From assembly GCA_003553895.1 (NCBI GenBank), contig PWFM01000125.1:1-19878 (forward strand): a stretch of 19,878 nucleotides of DNA, given 5' to 3'. Origin of the DNA: Syntrophomonadaceae bacterium. Its GTDB lineage: Bacteria > Bacillota > Dethiobacteria > DTU022. This document shows positions 1-7,063 of the stretch, piece by piece. Position numbers and translations under genes: made by a program. The notes beneath the pieces were generated by a model. It was not told the origin of the DNA. It saw only the letters and a list, made by a program, of their open reading frames with translations, and searched no databases. Within the stretch, counting starts at the first letter, position 1, and every line of letters starts with the position of its first letter.

Positions 1-384
1 CTGGTAGCTATCAATCGCATTAAAAAGATCATCGACCGGTTCCCCGAACGCTTTTTAAACCGGATCTTTACAGAGCGGGAAAAGCAAAACTTCCTGGAGA
101 GTAGTAGTTCGGCTGCTTCGCTTGCCGCCCGTTTTGCCGCCAAGGAGGCTTCTTTAAAAGCAATCGGCTGCGGGATCGGCCCGGCTGCATTAAAAGAAGT
201 AGAAATTATAACTTCACCCGGCAGGCAACCCCTGGTCAAGCTGCACGGCGAAGCTGCGCGCCTGGCCAAAGCTAAACAGATTACGGCGATTGTTGTTTCC
301 CTGACCCATGAACCGCCTTTTGCCTGCGCCGTAGCAGCGGCCTGGAACGGGCCGGCGGCAGATGGGCAACACCAGCCCGGTTAG
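1..384 (+). CDS. acpS: Holo-[acyl-carrier-protein] synthase, 5' end cut by window edge
   Basis: AcpS transfers 4'-phosphopantetheine from CoA to a serine of acyl carrier protein, activating fatty acid synthesis. Frame 1 is open from base 1 to the TAG at 382-384, giving 127 visible residues. The first residues, LVAINRI, match the N-terminal AcpS block (D-x-V-x-I-x-R-I) with its metal-binding Asp just outside the window. FTEREKQ follows, and then the central RFAAKEASLKAIG block, whose Lys-Glu pair is the family signature; the Glu helps bind Mg2+. Only a few N-terminal residues are missing. The last 15 or so residues (AAAWNGPAADGQHQPG) look like a non-conserved tail. The gene runs toward the MFS gene, with 49 bp between the two stop codons. 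A 6-bp hairpin at 378-395 overlaps the stop but has no U-tract after it. Family assignment is firm. Confidence 0.9.
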   Translation: MVAINRIKKIIDRFPERFLNRIFTEREKQNFLESSSSAASLAARFAAKEASLKAIGCGIGPAALKEVEIITSPGRQPLVKLHGEAARLAKAKQITAIVVSLTHEPPFACAVAAAWNGPAADGQHQPG

Positions 385-433
385 ATTTTTAACCGCCCCT
401 CCAAAGCCAGGCTACCGGCAAATCAACAAACGA

Positions 434-1624
434 TCACTGAGCCCGGGGCCGTAATCTTACTTTTAGCCCGTACAGGATAACCGGCAAAAACATAACTGCG
501 GCACACAAAAAGAATACGGCTTTAAAATCCAGCCAGTTCAATAGAATGCCGACTGTGCTGGCGCCGGCTACTATGCCCAGGTCAAAAGACCCGGTAAAAG
601 TGGCCATGCCAACCCCTCTTTCCAGGACCGGCAACCTGTCCGCGGCAAGGGCCATGACCGATGAATGGGCCGCTCCAAACCCGGCTCCAAAAATAAAGGC
701 GCTGAAAATCAGCTCTGCTTCTGTTACGGCCAGGGCTACCATGACCAGCGCTATAGCGGCCACAACCAGGGCCGGCAGAAAAACCCGGGAGCGCCCGACC
801 CGATCCGAAACCCGGCCGAAAACGGGTCGGAATACTACTGCAGTCAGGGCAAAAACAGTAAAGAAGTAACCCACAGCTTCTATTTCCCTCACTTGGCCCA
901 GTAAAGGTAAAAAAGTAAGGATACAACCCAGGTTAAAAGTCATGAAAAATATAATCAGTGAAGGCAATAATACCTTTCGGGAAAGAAGGGGACCTTTTTG
1001 CTCATAACTTTTATCCCTTGCCGGCTCCCTGACCGGGAAAGCCATGACCAGGGCCATAATTGCGGCAGCGGTGGCAATAAAAAAGAGAAGCAGATAATTA
1101 CTCCCGGTGGCAATCCGCAGCTGCTCGGCAAAGATGGGGGCCACGGCCAGGGAAAAAGGCGGGGCCATACCCATGAGGCCAAGAGCTTCGCCGCTCCGGC
1201 CCTGCGGGGCCAGGTCCAGGGTCAGGGTATTAAAGGAAAGCAAGAACGCCCCCCACCCAAACCCCTGGACGGCGCGAAAGATGAAAACCAGGGGAAGGGG
1301 CGGCAAAAGCATAAGCCCGGCCCCACTGGCGGCGTACAGGATAATACCCATTAAAAGCAGCCTTTTACGACCCCGGCGGTTTAAATCGCGACCCTGGAAA
1401 GGGCGGAGAACCACCGAACAAAATGTAAACAGGCCCATCAGAAGCCCTACAGCTGCTTCGCCGCCTCCCACATCAAGGACGTAGAAAGGCAGGATGGGTA
1501 TATAAAAATCAAGGGCAAAAAAAAGGAAAAATACAGAGCCCAAAAGGGCCATAAAATTAGTATTTAATATTTTATCTTTCCCGCTGCCCTGGTTCAGGGA
1601 CCGGATCGGCGTTGAAGACATCAT
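434..1624 (-). CDS. Major facilitator superfamily (MFS) transporter
   Basis: This is a 396-residue integral membrane protein of the usual MFS size with about 12 hydrophobic segments. The MFS motif A between helices 2 and 3 reads RPFQGRDLNRRGRKRL (residues 74-89). A second copy, FRPVFGRVSDRVGRSR, sits at the same place in the C-terminal half, as expected from the two-fold MFS repeat. The substrate cannot be read from the sequence; the general drug/sugar-type MFS is the closest match. The ATG at 1624 overlaps the TGA of the upstream ApgM-like gene as ATGA, so the two are very probably co-transcribed and translationally coupled. No good independent ribosome binding site is visible, and a second ATG follows directly. 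Coupling to a candidate threonine-pathway kinase raises the possibility of an amino acid exporter, but this is inference from position only. No clear terminator follows its stop. Confidence 0.85.
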   Translation of the reverse strand: MMSSTPIRSLNQGSGKDKILNTNFMALLGSVFFLFFALDFYIPILPFYVLDVGGGEAAVGLLMGLFTFCSVVLRPFQGRDLNRRGRKRLLLMGIILYAASGAGLMLLPPLPLVFIFRAVQGFGWGAFLLSFNTLTLDLAPQGRSGEALGLMGMAPPFSLAVAPIFAEQLRIATGSNYLLLFFIATAAAIMALVMAFPVREPARDKSYEQKGPLLSRKVLLPSLIIFFMTFNLGCILTFLPLLGQVREIEAVGYFFTVFALTAVVFRPVFGRVSDRVGRSRVFLPALVVAAIALVMVALAVTEAELIFSAFIFGAGFGAAHSSVMALAADRLPVLERGVGMATFTGSFDLGIVAGASTVGILLNWLDFKAVFFLCAAVMFLPVILYGLKVRLRPRAQ

Positions 1625-2835
1625 TCCGGTTTTATGAAACGATCCATAAGGCGAAATCCGTCCCCCATGTAGAGGCCTGCTTCAGCAGCGCTGGCCTCGT
1701 CAAACTTCCGGGAAGGGTTGCTTACTGGATCGTCGCTGCGGTATATTACAAAAGGAACCGGATCCCTGGTATGGGTTCCCAGTGACAGCGGAGTGGCATG
1801 ATCGGTGATCAGCAAAATACTGTGAGAAAGGCCTGCTTGTTCAAGCTGGCTTCTGATGGGGCCAACCACAAGGTTGTCAATCAATTCAATTGCCTTGATC
1901 TTGTTTTCTGTTTCAAACCGGTGTGAACATTCATCCGGCGCCTCTATGTGCAGGTAGACAAAATCATCGCCTGATTTTAAAGCCTGAACGGCGGCATCTG
2001 CTTTACCGCTGTAGTTGGTATCTATATTGCCGGTAGCTCCTTCTACTTCGATCATTTTCAAACCGGCAAACAGGCCGATACCCTTGACCAGGTCCACCGC
2101 TGATATCACCGATCCCTGCAGGCCGTATTTGTCATGAAACGAAGGCAGGAGCGGTTTTTTGCCGTTGCCCCAGATCCAGATTGAATTAGCCGGGTTAAGG
2201 CCCTTTTCTACCCGCTTCCGGTTTACGGGGTGATCGGCTAAAATGTCAAAACTCTTTTCCATCATTTCCCGGACCTGCAAGCTGCCTGTGCCGCCCGGAA
2301 GGTGTTCTCCAATTTTTTGGCCGCTTATATCATGTGGCGGCGTCAGCTGCCAATCATCGGGAGCGCCGTGCCAGACCATCAAGTGGCGGTAATTGAAACC
2401 GCAGTGAAAATCTATATCATCGCTGCCCAGGTGTTTCTTTATCTCCCCGATCAGGATTTCGGCTTCCTCGTTCGTAATTTCACCGGCGCAATAATCATGC
2501 ATTATTTTATCGGAATAGGGCTTTTCAGAAGATAGGGTCACCAGGTTGCATCGAAAAGATATATCATCAGGGTTCAAATCAACTCCCAGGCTGGCCGCCT
2601 CGAAAGGCGATCTCCCGGTATAGTAACGGAGGGGATCATAACCCATAACCGAAAGGTTGGCCGTGTCGCTTCCCGGCGGCAGTTGATCGGGTATGGTCCG
2701 GGCCAGGCCCAGTTCCCCTTCCCTGGCCAGGCGGTCGAAGGCCGGGGTGGCGGAATATTGAAGGACGGTTTTTTTCTCCAGTTGTTCTATGGGGTAGTCG
2801 GCCATTCCATCTCCGACGATAACCAGGTATTTCAA
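1621..2835 (-). CDS. ApgM-family (cofactor-independent phosphoglycerate mutase) protein, candidate alternative homoserine kinase
   Basis: The 404-residue protein belongs to the archaeal-type cofactor-independent phosphoglycerate mutase family within the alkaline phosphatase superfamily. Visible blocks are the N-terminal metal site VGDGMADYP (Asp9), the GSDTANLSVMGYDP block (residues 55-68; Ser56 is the likely phospho-acceptor), HIEAPDECSH, and the C-terminal metal ligands in TDHATPLSLGTHTRDPVPF. Two functions are possible: 3- to 2-phosphoglycerate mutase, or the bacterial subgroup annotated as proposed homoserine kinase (TIGRFAM TIGR02535 as I recall it), which tends to sit beside threonine genes in genomes lacking ThrB. 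The divergent thrC neighbour favours homoserine kinase. GAPDH and a dikinase further along keep glycolysis possible. The start is TTG, with AAAGGAG 12 nt upstream. A strong promoter lies at 2904-2932. The stop overlaps the MFS start by 4 bp. Confidence 0.85.
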   Translation of the reverse strand: MKYLVIVGDGMADYPIEQLEKKTVLQYSATPAFDRLAREGELGLARTIPDQLPPGSDTANLSVMGYDPLRYYTGRSPFEAASLGVDLNPDDISFRCNLVTLSSEKPYSDKIMHDYCAGEITNEEAEILIGEIKKHLGSDDIDFHCGFNYRHLMVWHGAPDDWQLTPPHDISGQKIGEHLPGGTGSLQVREMMEKSFDILADHPVNRKRVEKGLNPANSIWIWGNGKKPLLPSFHDKYGLQGSVISAVDLVKGIGLFAGLKMIEVEGATGNIDTNYSGKADAAVQALKSGDDFVYLHIEAPDECSHRFETENKIKAIELIDNLVVGPIRSQLEQAGLSHSILLITDHATPLSLGTHTRDPVPFVIYRSDDPVSNPSRKFDEASAAEAGLYMGDGFRLMDRFIKPE

Positions 2836-2903
2836 GTTTAACTCACGCTCCTTTCAAAATTTATGAGGTTATTGCGGTGGAGAAAGGGCAAAGTCGTGTC
2901 CTG

Positions 2904-2927
2904 AAAATACCCTGTTAGAGGTATTTT
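2904..2927. repeat. Perfect 8-bp inverted repeat inside the promoter, possible operator
   Basis: AAAATACC (2904-2911) and GGTATTTT (2920-2927) form a perfect inverted repeat with an 8-nt centre. The two arms fall on the -10 and the edge of the -35 of the minus-strand promoter, where a bound repressor would block polymerase. It is too AT-rich, and has no U-tract on either strand, to be a convincing terminator. The regulator is unknown. Confidence 0.45.
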
Positions 2928-2932
2928 GTCAA
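2904..2932 (-). promoter_or_regulatory. Sigma-70-type promoter for the ApgM-like/MFS operon
   Basis: On the minus strand a perfect -35 TTGACA (2927-2932) is followed by a 17-bp spacer and a -10 TATTTT (2904-2909). Transcription would start near 2897 and leave a leader of about 60 nt before the TTG start. It lies in the 201-bp gap between the divergent ApgM-like gene and thrC. No equally good promoter was found for thrC on the plus strand. Confidence 0.7.
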
Positions 2933-3036
2933 GGGGCGCCACCATTAATTGAAGGAATCGGCAGGGTCAAGAAGAATTGAAGAAGAAGAGCAAAAACCGG
3001 CGCTGCCGGATACCTCAGTGAAAGGATAGATGGATA

Positions 3037-4539
3037 ATGCGCTACTACAGCACCAGGGGCGGGGCAAAAACTGTCACCGCTTCCGAGGCAGTATTAAAGG
3101 GCCTGGCGCCTGATGGTGGTTTATATGCTCCTGCCGAAACCATAAAGCCTTATTCCGAAATCAACCTGCCCGGCGGCAGTTACCGGGAAATCGCAAAAGC
3201 CATTTTTTCCCGCTTTCTGGGAAATTACAGTCCTTTTGAAATAAGCCATACCGTCGACTCAGCCTACAACGAGGCAACTTTTGATCACCCTTCTGTAACT
3301 CCCCTGGCTCAACCGGCCGACCAGCTTAATATTCTTGAACTATGGCACGGCCCCACATCGGCTTTTAAAGATATCGCCCTGCAGGCCCTGCCGCATTTGC
3401 TGATTGCAGCTGCCCAAAAAAGCGGCGACGACAGGGAAACAGTGATCCTGACCGCAACTTCCGGGGATACCGGAAAATCGGCCCTGGAAGGGTTCCGCGA
3501 TGTGCCGGGGTTTAAAATAGTGGTCTATTTTCCGGAAAAAGGGGTCAGCGAAATACAAAAATTACAGATGACCACCCAGGAAGGCAAAAACGTTTATGTT
3601 GTCGCCGTCCGGGGCAATTTTGACCATACCCAGAGCGGGGTTAAACAGATCTTCAGCGACCGGGATTTGACACTGCGGCTGGAAAAGGCCGGTTACCGTT
3701 TCTCCTCGGCTAATTCAATTAACTGGGGCAGGCTTCTGCCCCAAATCGTGTATTATTTTTATGCATACGGGCAATTACTGTCCCGGGCGGAAATCCGGGA
3801 AGGTGAAAAAATCAATTTTATAGTCCCCACCGGCAATTTCGGCAATATCCTGGCCGGATATTATGCCCGCCGGATGGGCCTGCCGGTCAACCGCCTGATC
3901 TGCGCCGCCAACCGCAATAACGTGCTCTCTGATTTTATAAACAGCGGTATCTACGATAAAAATCGCTCTTTACACAGCACCCTTTCTCCCTCCATGGATA
4001 TCCTGGTTTCCAGCAACCTGGAGCGGCTGCTCTTTGAAATAACCGGCCACGATTCTGAGCGCATCGCTTTCTGGATGAAGGAGCTCAACGAAAAAGGGCG
4101 CTACAGCATAGACAGGGAAACCTTACGCGAACTGCAGGATCTTTTCTGGTCCGATTATGCCGATGATCAGGAAACCCAGGACACCATCACTGAAACCTTC
4201 CGGGAATATAACTACCTCCTTGATCCGCACACGGCGGTGGGAAAAAATGTTTTCACCAAGTACCTGGAGAGGGAAAATGACCGTCACCGGGGTGTAATCC
4301 TTGCTACAGCCAGCCCCTATAAGTTTACCGGCAGCACGATCAGGGCGTTGTTTGAAAGCAACCTGTATAAAGAGCATTCTGAGCTGGAATTGATAAAAAT
4401 ACTGGCCCTGGAAACAGGGACAGCAGTGCCAAAAAACCTGGCTGAACTTGAAGATAAACCAGTCCTGCACCGGCAGGTGGTTGACCCTGCTGAAATGCCG
4501 GAACACCTGCAAAAAATGTTAATCAATCACAGGGAATAG
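3037..4539 (+). CDS. thrC: Threonine synthase
   Basis: Threonine synthase converts O-phosphohomoserine to threonine in a PLP-dependent reaction, the last step of threonine biosynthesis. The 500-residue length fits the long class with an N-terminal Thr_synth_N domain (MRYYSTRGG, then the LAPDGGLYAP block). The PLP lysine is Lys111 in WHGPTSAFKDIALQ. The TATSGDTGKSAL motif and the VPTGNFGNILAGYYA phosphate-binding loop follow. The ATG at 3037 has AAAGGA about 10 nt upstream. A small perfect hairpin (5-bp arms, 2997-3009) sits in the leader, but no T-box or threonine attenuator leader peptide was recognised. The gene is divergent from the ApgM-like gene that could make its substrate, and it ends before the bidirectional hairpin at 4565-4594. 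Confidence 0.95.
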   Translation: MRYYSTRGGAKTVTASEAVLKGLAPDGGLYAPAETIKPYSEINLPGGSYREIAKAIFSRFLGNYSPFEISHTVDSAYNEATFDHPSVTPLAQPADQLNILELWHGPTSAFKDIALQALPHLLIAAAQKSGDDRETVILTATSGDTGKSALEGFRDVPGFKIVVYFPEKGVSEIQKLQMTTQEGKNVYVVAVRGNFDHTQSGVKQIFSDRDLTLRLEKAGYRFSSANSINWGRLLPQIVYYFYAYGQLLSRAEIREGEKINFIVPTGNFGNILAGYYARRMGLPVNRLICAANRNNVLSDFINSGIYDKNRSLHSTLSPSMDILVSSNLERLLFEITGHDSERIAFWMKELNEKGRYSIDRETLRELQDLFWSDYADDQETQDTITETFREYNYLLDPHTAVGKNVFTKYLERENDRHRGVILATASPYKFTGSTIRALFESNLYKEHSELELIKILALETGTAVPKNLAELEDKPVLHRQVVDPAEMPEHLQKMLINHRE

Positions 4540-4564
4540 GAAGGGCTGATAATCTTGCGCAGGA

Positions 4565-4594
4565 AAAGAATCCGGCCTTTAAACCGGATTCTTT
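4565..4594. terminator. Bidirectional stem-loop terminator between thrC and the ftr operon
   Basis: AAAGAATCCGG (4565-4575) pairs perfectly over 11 bp with CCGGATTCTTT (4584-4594) around an 8-nt loop. On the minus strand the T-rich tail TTCTTTTCC makes a fair intrinsic terminator for serA-grx-ftr. On the plus strand the T-run is only three bases, so it is a weaker terminator for thrC, which ends 25 bp upstream. Confidence 0.75.
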
Positions 4595-4677
4595 AGTGAT
4601 GGCGTATGCTTTATTGACCAGACTGGAATACTGTTCCAGGCACTCCTTTACCTGGACCCTTGAAACTAATTGCCGGG

Positions 4678-4694
4678 GGAGTGAAACTCACTCC
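4678..4694 (-). promoter_or_regulatory. Candidate bacterial SECIS stem-loop downstream of the ftr UGA
   Basis: On the minus strand GGAGTGA pairs perfectly with TCACTCC around a GTT loop. The first loop base, G, lies 25 nt after the UGA at 4712-4714. Bacterial SECIS elements are, as I know them, short stem-loops just after the UGA with a G in the first two loop positions at roughly 16-37 nt distance, and this hairpin fits. No U-tract follows, so it is not an intrinsic terminator; the likely terminator is about 85 nt further on. The second in-frame TGA (4688-4690) lies inside the stem. Confidence 0.6.
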
Positions 4695-5092
4695 TTGAGG
4701 GGAAAAAGGTTTCAATAACAATGGCCCAGCTTTCGGACTTCGTTCATCCTTGTTGCCAGGCAGGGACAAACATTTTCCGGGATGTTGTCGAAACGGCAGG
4801 GGCAGTAAAAATCGCCATACATTTTATGCTTGCCCACCAGGCCTTCCAGGACCAGCTCTTTGTCTTCATTAAATGTATAGTTCCGCAGGCCGGCAAAGTT
4901 TTCCGCCCGGCGGCGGATTTCCGTTTCGGGATCTTCAATATAGCGGGAAGCCTTGATCTCCGGTTCTGTTTCTGCTATCTTTAGTTCGGCCCCGCAAACA
5001 GTGCATACTATTTCCTGCCCTGCTTCTACCTCGCCCTTGTAAATAAAAGATATCCGGCATACCTCGCAGTATATTTTATTCTTCACTTTCAA
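4688..5092 (-). CDS. FTR-like (ferredoxin:thioredoxin reductase catalytic) protein, probable selenoprotein with in-frame UGA
   Basis: Read to the first TGA (4712-4714) the protein has 126 residues; with the UGA read as selenocysteine it has 134 and ends at 4688. An N-terminal four-cysteine knuckle (Cys9, Cys12, Cys30, Cys33) looks like a zinc ribbon or rubredoxin-type metal site. The C-terminal half is FTR-like: Cys97-Pro-Cys99, Cys109-Pro-Cys111, then Cys125-Tyr-UGA where the family has Cys-His-Cys. The UGA falls on the last active-site cysteine, the following N-L-F matches the usual G-L-F, and a SECIS-like stem-loop follows. In plant-type FTR four such cysteines hold a [4Fe-4S] cluster and two form the redox disulfide. 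No FTR variable subunit is nearby. TTG (5092) or GTG (5086) could start it; GTG has the better spacing from AGGGG. It overlaps grx and is last in the serA operon. Family is likely; Sec decoding is inference. Confidence 0.75.
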
Positions 5093-5324
5093 GCGCCCCT
5101 TCTATCTCTTCCTGTTTGAAACCCTGGATAACCCTTTCATTGATCACGGTAACCGGAAAGGCGCGTTTGCCGGTCAACTCTTCCACTTCGGCCAGGGCCT
5201 TTTTCTGTTCTTCTTCCCTGGCCAGGTCTACATCAACTACATCGTACTGAACGCCCTTGTCATCGAGCAGTTTCTTAACCTTCTTGCACCACGGACATGT
5301 ACTTAAAGCATAAACTTTTACCAC
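5076..5324 (-). CDS. Glutaredoxin/NrdH-like redox protein, CPWC active site
   Basis: This is a small thioredoxin-fold protein of 82 residues. It has the dithiol active site Cys10-Pro-Trp-Cys13 near the N terminus (YALSTCPWCKKVKKLL), a KRAFPVTVIN segment holding the family's cis-proline, and a G-F-K-Q-E-E-I tail as in glutaredoxins and NrdH. A GTG at 5333 is also in frame, but it sits within GAGGTG, which looks like the ribosome binding site for the GTG at 5324 (6-nt spacing), so 5324 is preferred. The gene lies 24 bp after serA and overlaps the FTR-like gene at its 3' end, which implies coupled translation. The natural reading is that the FTR-like protein reduces this glutaredoxin, replacing glutathione or NADPH-dependent reduction. 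That partnership is inferred from gene order. Confidence 0.85.
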   Translation of the reverse strand: MVKVYALSTCPWCKKVKKLLDDKGVQYDVVDVDLAREEEQKKALAEVEELTGKRAFPVTVINERVIQGFKQEEIEGALESEE

Positions 5325-5348
5325 TTTCAGCACCTCGTTTCGTTCAGT

Positions 5349-6947
5349 TTAGTGTTCTCCGGAAAATACACTTTTCGGCATAACCACAAAGTCAGCCGAA
5401 GTAATTACATCCAATTCCTTAAACTTTTTCAAAGTTTCGGCAGTCATCTCCTGATCAACCTGCAAAACCATCATCGCTTCGCCCCTGGCTTCTTTACGGC
5501 CCAGCTGCATGGAAGCGATATTAACATTCTCATCTCCAAGCAAAGTGCCGATTTTGCCAACTACACCGGGCCTGTCATTATGCGTGGTAACCAGCATATA
5601 AGGGGCCGGGACAATTTCAATCCGGTAATCATCAACCCGGACAATACGCATATCGCCGTTCAGGAGAGTGCCCGAAATATGGTGTTCTTCATTCCCTGTC
5701 CGGGCCCGCATCGTGATCAGGTTGCTGTAGTTTTTAACTTCCGTGGTTGAAGTCTCCCGAACCGCTATCCCCCTGCCCTTGGCAATATAGGAGGCATTGA
5801 CCCAGTTGACTCCGTCTCCCACAATATGCTGCAGGAAACCGATCAGGCAGGACAGCGTCATGGGAGATAGAGGCATTGAAGCGATATTCCCGCTGTAAGT
5901 GATTTCAATTTCATCAACAGAACCTCCGAACAACTGGAGGTAAAAACTGCCCATGGCCCGGGCCAGGGGTAAAAACGGACCTATTGCCGCTCTCGTTTCC
6001 GGCAGCAAGGCCGGGACATTGACGGCGGAAACAATGGGCTCTCCTTTCAGGGAGCTGATCACCTGTTCTGATACCTGGATCGCCACGTTGGTTTGGGCCT
6101 CCCTGGTGAGAGCTCCCAGGTGGGGAGTTACGATCACATTGTCGAGATCCATGAGTTTACAACTGCCGGGAGGTTCCTCTTCAAAAACGTCAAGGGCTGC
6201 TCCTTCCACCCGGCCTTCCTGCAGCGCTGCGCATAAAGCATCCTCATCAATCAGGCCACCGCGGGCACAGTTGATAATTCTAACTCCCGGTTTAAGCAGG
6301 GCCAGTTCTTTTTCACCGATTAAGTGGTAAGTAGAGGGATTTAAGGGCAGGTGAAGCGTAATAAAGTCCGCTTGTTTTAAGAGGTCTTCGAAAGAAACCA
6401 TCTCAACACCAAGTTTTTCGGCATGATCCCTGGTTAGATAGGGATCATAAGCAATTATCTTCATGCCGAGGGAGCGGGCCCGGCGGGCAACTTCACTGCC
6501 AATCCGGCCTACTCCAATTACCCCCAGCATCTTCTGGTTCAATTCAACCCCGGTATGTTCAGATCTTTTCCATTCGCCCCGCTTGAGGGAACTGTTTGCC
6601 TGGGCAATATTCCGGGCCAGGGCAGTCAGGAGCGCTATGGCATGTTCAGCAGCCGAGATAGTGTTGCCGTGCGGAGCGTTAACAACTATTATCCCTTTTT
6701 CAGTTGCTTTTTCTACATCAATATTGTCCACTCCTACACCGGCCCGCCCGATTACTTTCAAGTTTTCGCCGGCCTCTATTACCTCAGAGGTAACTTTTGT
6801 GCGGCTGCGGACCACCAGCCCGTCATATTTTTTTATTTCTGTCAATAATTCCCCCGGAGTTATATCGGGCCGGTATGCCACCTCGGCATGTTCTTTCATA
6901 TACTCCAGCCCTTCCGGCGAAAATGAATCGCTTACCAATACTTTCAA
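5349..6947 (-). CDS. serA: D-3-phosphoglycerate dehydrogenase, long form with ACT domain
   Basis: SerA oxidises 3-phosphoglycerate to 3-phosphohydroxypyruvate with NAD+, the first step of serine synthesis. The 532-residue length fits the type I long form with catalytic, NAD-binding, intervening (ASB) and ACT domains. The nucleotide-binding loop is GVGRIG (145-150). The catalytic residues are Arg229 (NCARGG), Glu258 (DVFEEEPP) and His276 (TPHLGA), with the Glu-His spacing of long-form enzymes. The C-terminal ACT domain starts near MLVTTHNDRPGVVGKIG and probably mediates serine feedback. The start is TTG at 6947, with a strong GGAGGTG 7 nt upstream. A convincing promoter lies at 6995-7022, making serA first in a serA-grx-ftr operon. 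The link between serine synthesis and the two redox genes may simply be co-transcription; no serine riboswitch or T-box fits in the roughly 40-nt leader. Confidence 0.96.
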   Translation of the reverse strand: MKVLVSDSFSPEGLEYMKEHAEVAYRPDITPGELLTEIKKYDGLVVRSRTKVTSEVIEAGENLKVIGRAGVGVDNIDVEKATEKGIIVVNAPHGNTISAAEHAIALLTALARNIAQANSSLKRGEWKRSEHTGVELNQKMLGVIGVGRIGSEVARRARSLGMKIIAYDPYLTRDHAEKLGVEMVSFEDLLKQADFITLHLPLNPSTYHLIGEKELALLKPGVRIINCARGGLIDEDALCAALQEGRVEGAALDVFEEEPPGSCKLMDLDNVIVTPHLGALTREAQTNVAIQVSEQVISSLKGEPIVSAVNVPALLPETRAAIGPFLPLARAMGSFYLQLFGGSVDEIEITYSGNIASMPLSPMTLSCLIGFLQHIVGDGVNWVNASYIAKGRGIAVRETSTTEVKNYSNLITMRARTGNEEHHISGTLLNGDMRIVRVDDYRIEIVPAPYMLVTTHNDRPGVVGKIGTLLGDENVNIASMQLGRKEARGEAMMVLQVDQEMTAETLKKFKELDVITSADFVVMPKSVFSGEH

Positions 6948-6994
6948 ACAACAACACCTCCGGATCTATTAATACCCCGATGGGAATATAAATT

Positions 6995-7022
6995 ACTATA
7001 TCATAAAAACAAATATTCTCAA
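6995..7022 (-). promoter_or_regulatory. Promoter for the serA-grx-ftr operon
   Basis: On the minus strand: -35 TTGAGA (7017-7022), a 16-bp spacer, and -10 TATAGT (6995-7000) with an extended TG two bases before it. Transcription would start near 6988, about 40 nt before the serA TTG. Confidence 0.7.
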
Positions 7023-7024
7023 AT

Positions 7025-7042
7025 AACCGCCGCCCGGCGGCC
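7025..7042 (-). terminator. Possible weak terminator after the DUF362 gene
   Basis: On the minus strand CCGCC and GGCGG form a 5-bp GC stem with a 4-nt loop, extendable by G-U pairs, followed by TTATTTGAGAATATTTG. The T-run is broken, so termination may be incomplete and some transcripts could run into serA. Confidence 0.35.
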
Positions 7043-7063
7043 CTCTCTGCTCCTTACCGAAAG

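Noticed and set aside
378..395. 6-bp hairpin across the acpS stop as terminator
   Set aside because: Short stem and no T-run on either side.
4565..4594. Strong hairpin considered as the SECIS element
   Set aside because: Its loop is about 130 nt from the UGA, too far for a bacterial SECIS, and its T-rich tail fits a terminator.
4712..5092. FTR-like gene as an ordinary 126-residue protein ending at the first TGA
   Set aside because: It would lack the last active-site cysteine, while the codons after the UGA look like the family tail and a SECIS-like stem-loop follows. Kept as the null hypothesis, but not preferred.
6948..6988. Riboswitch or T-box leader before serA
   Set aside because: The leader from the predicted start site is only about 40 nt, too short for either.
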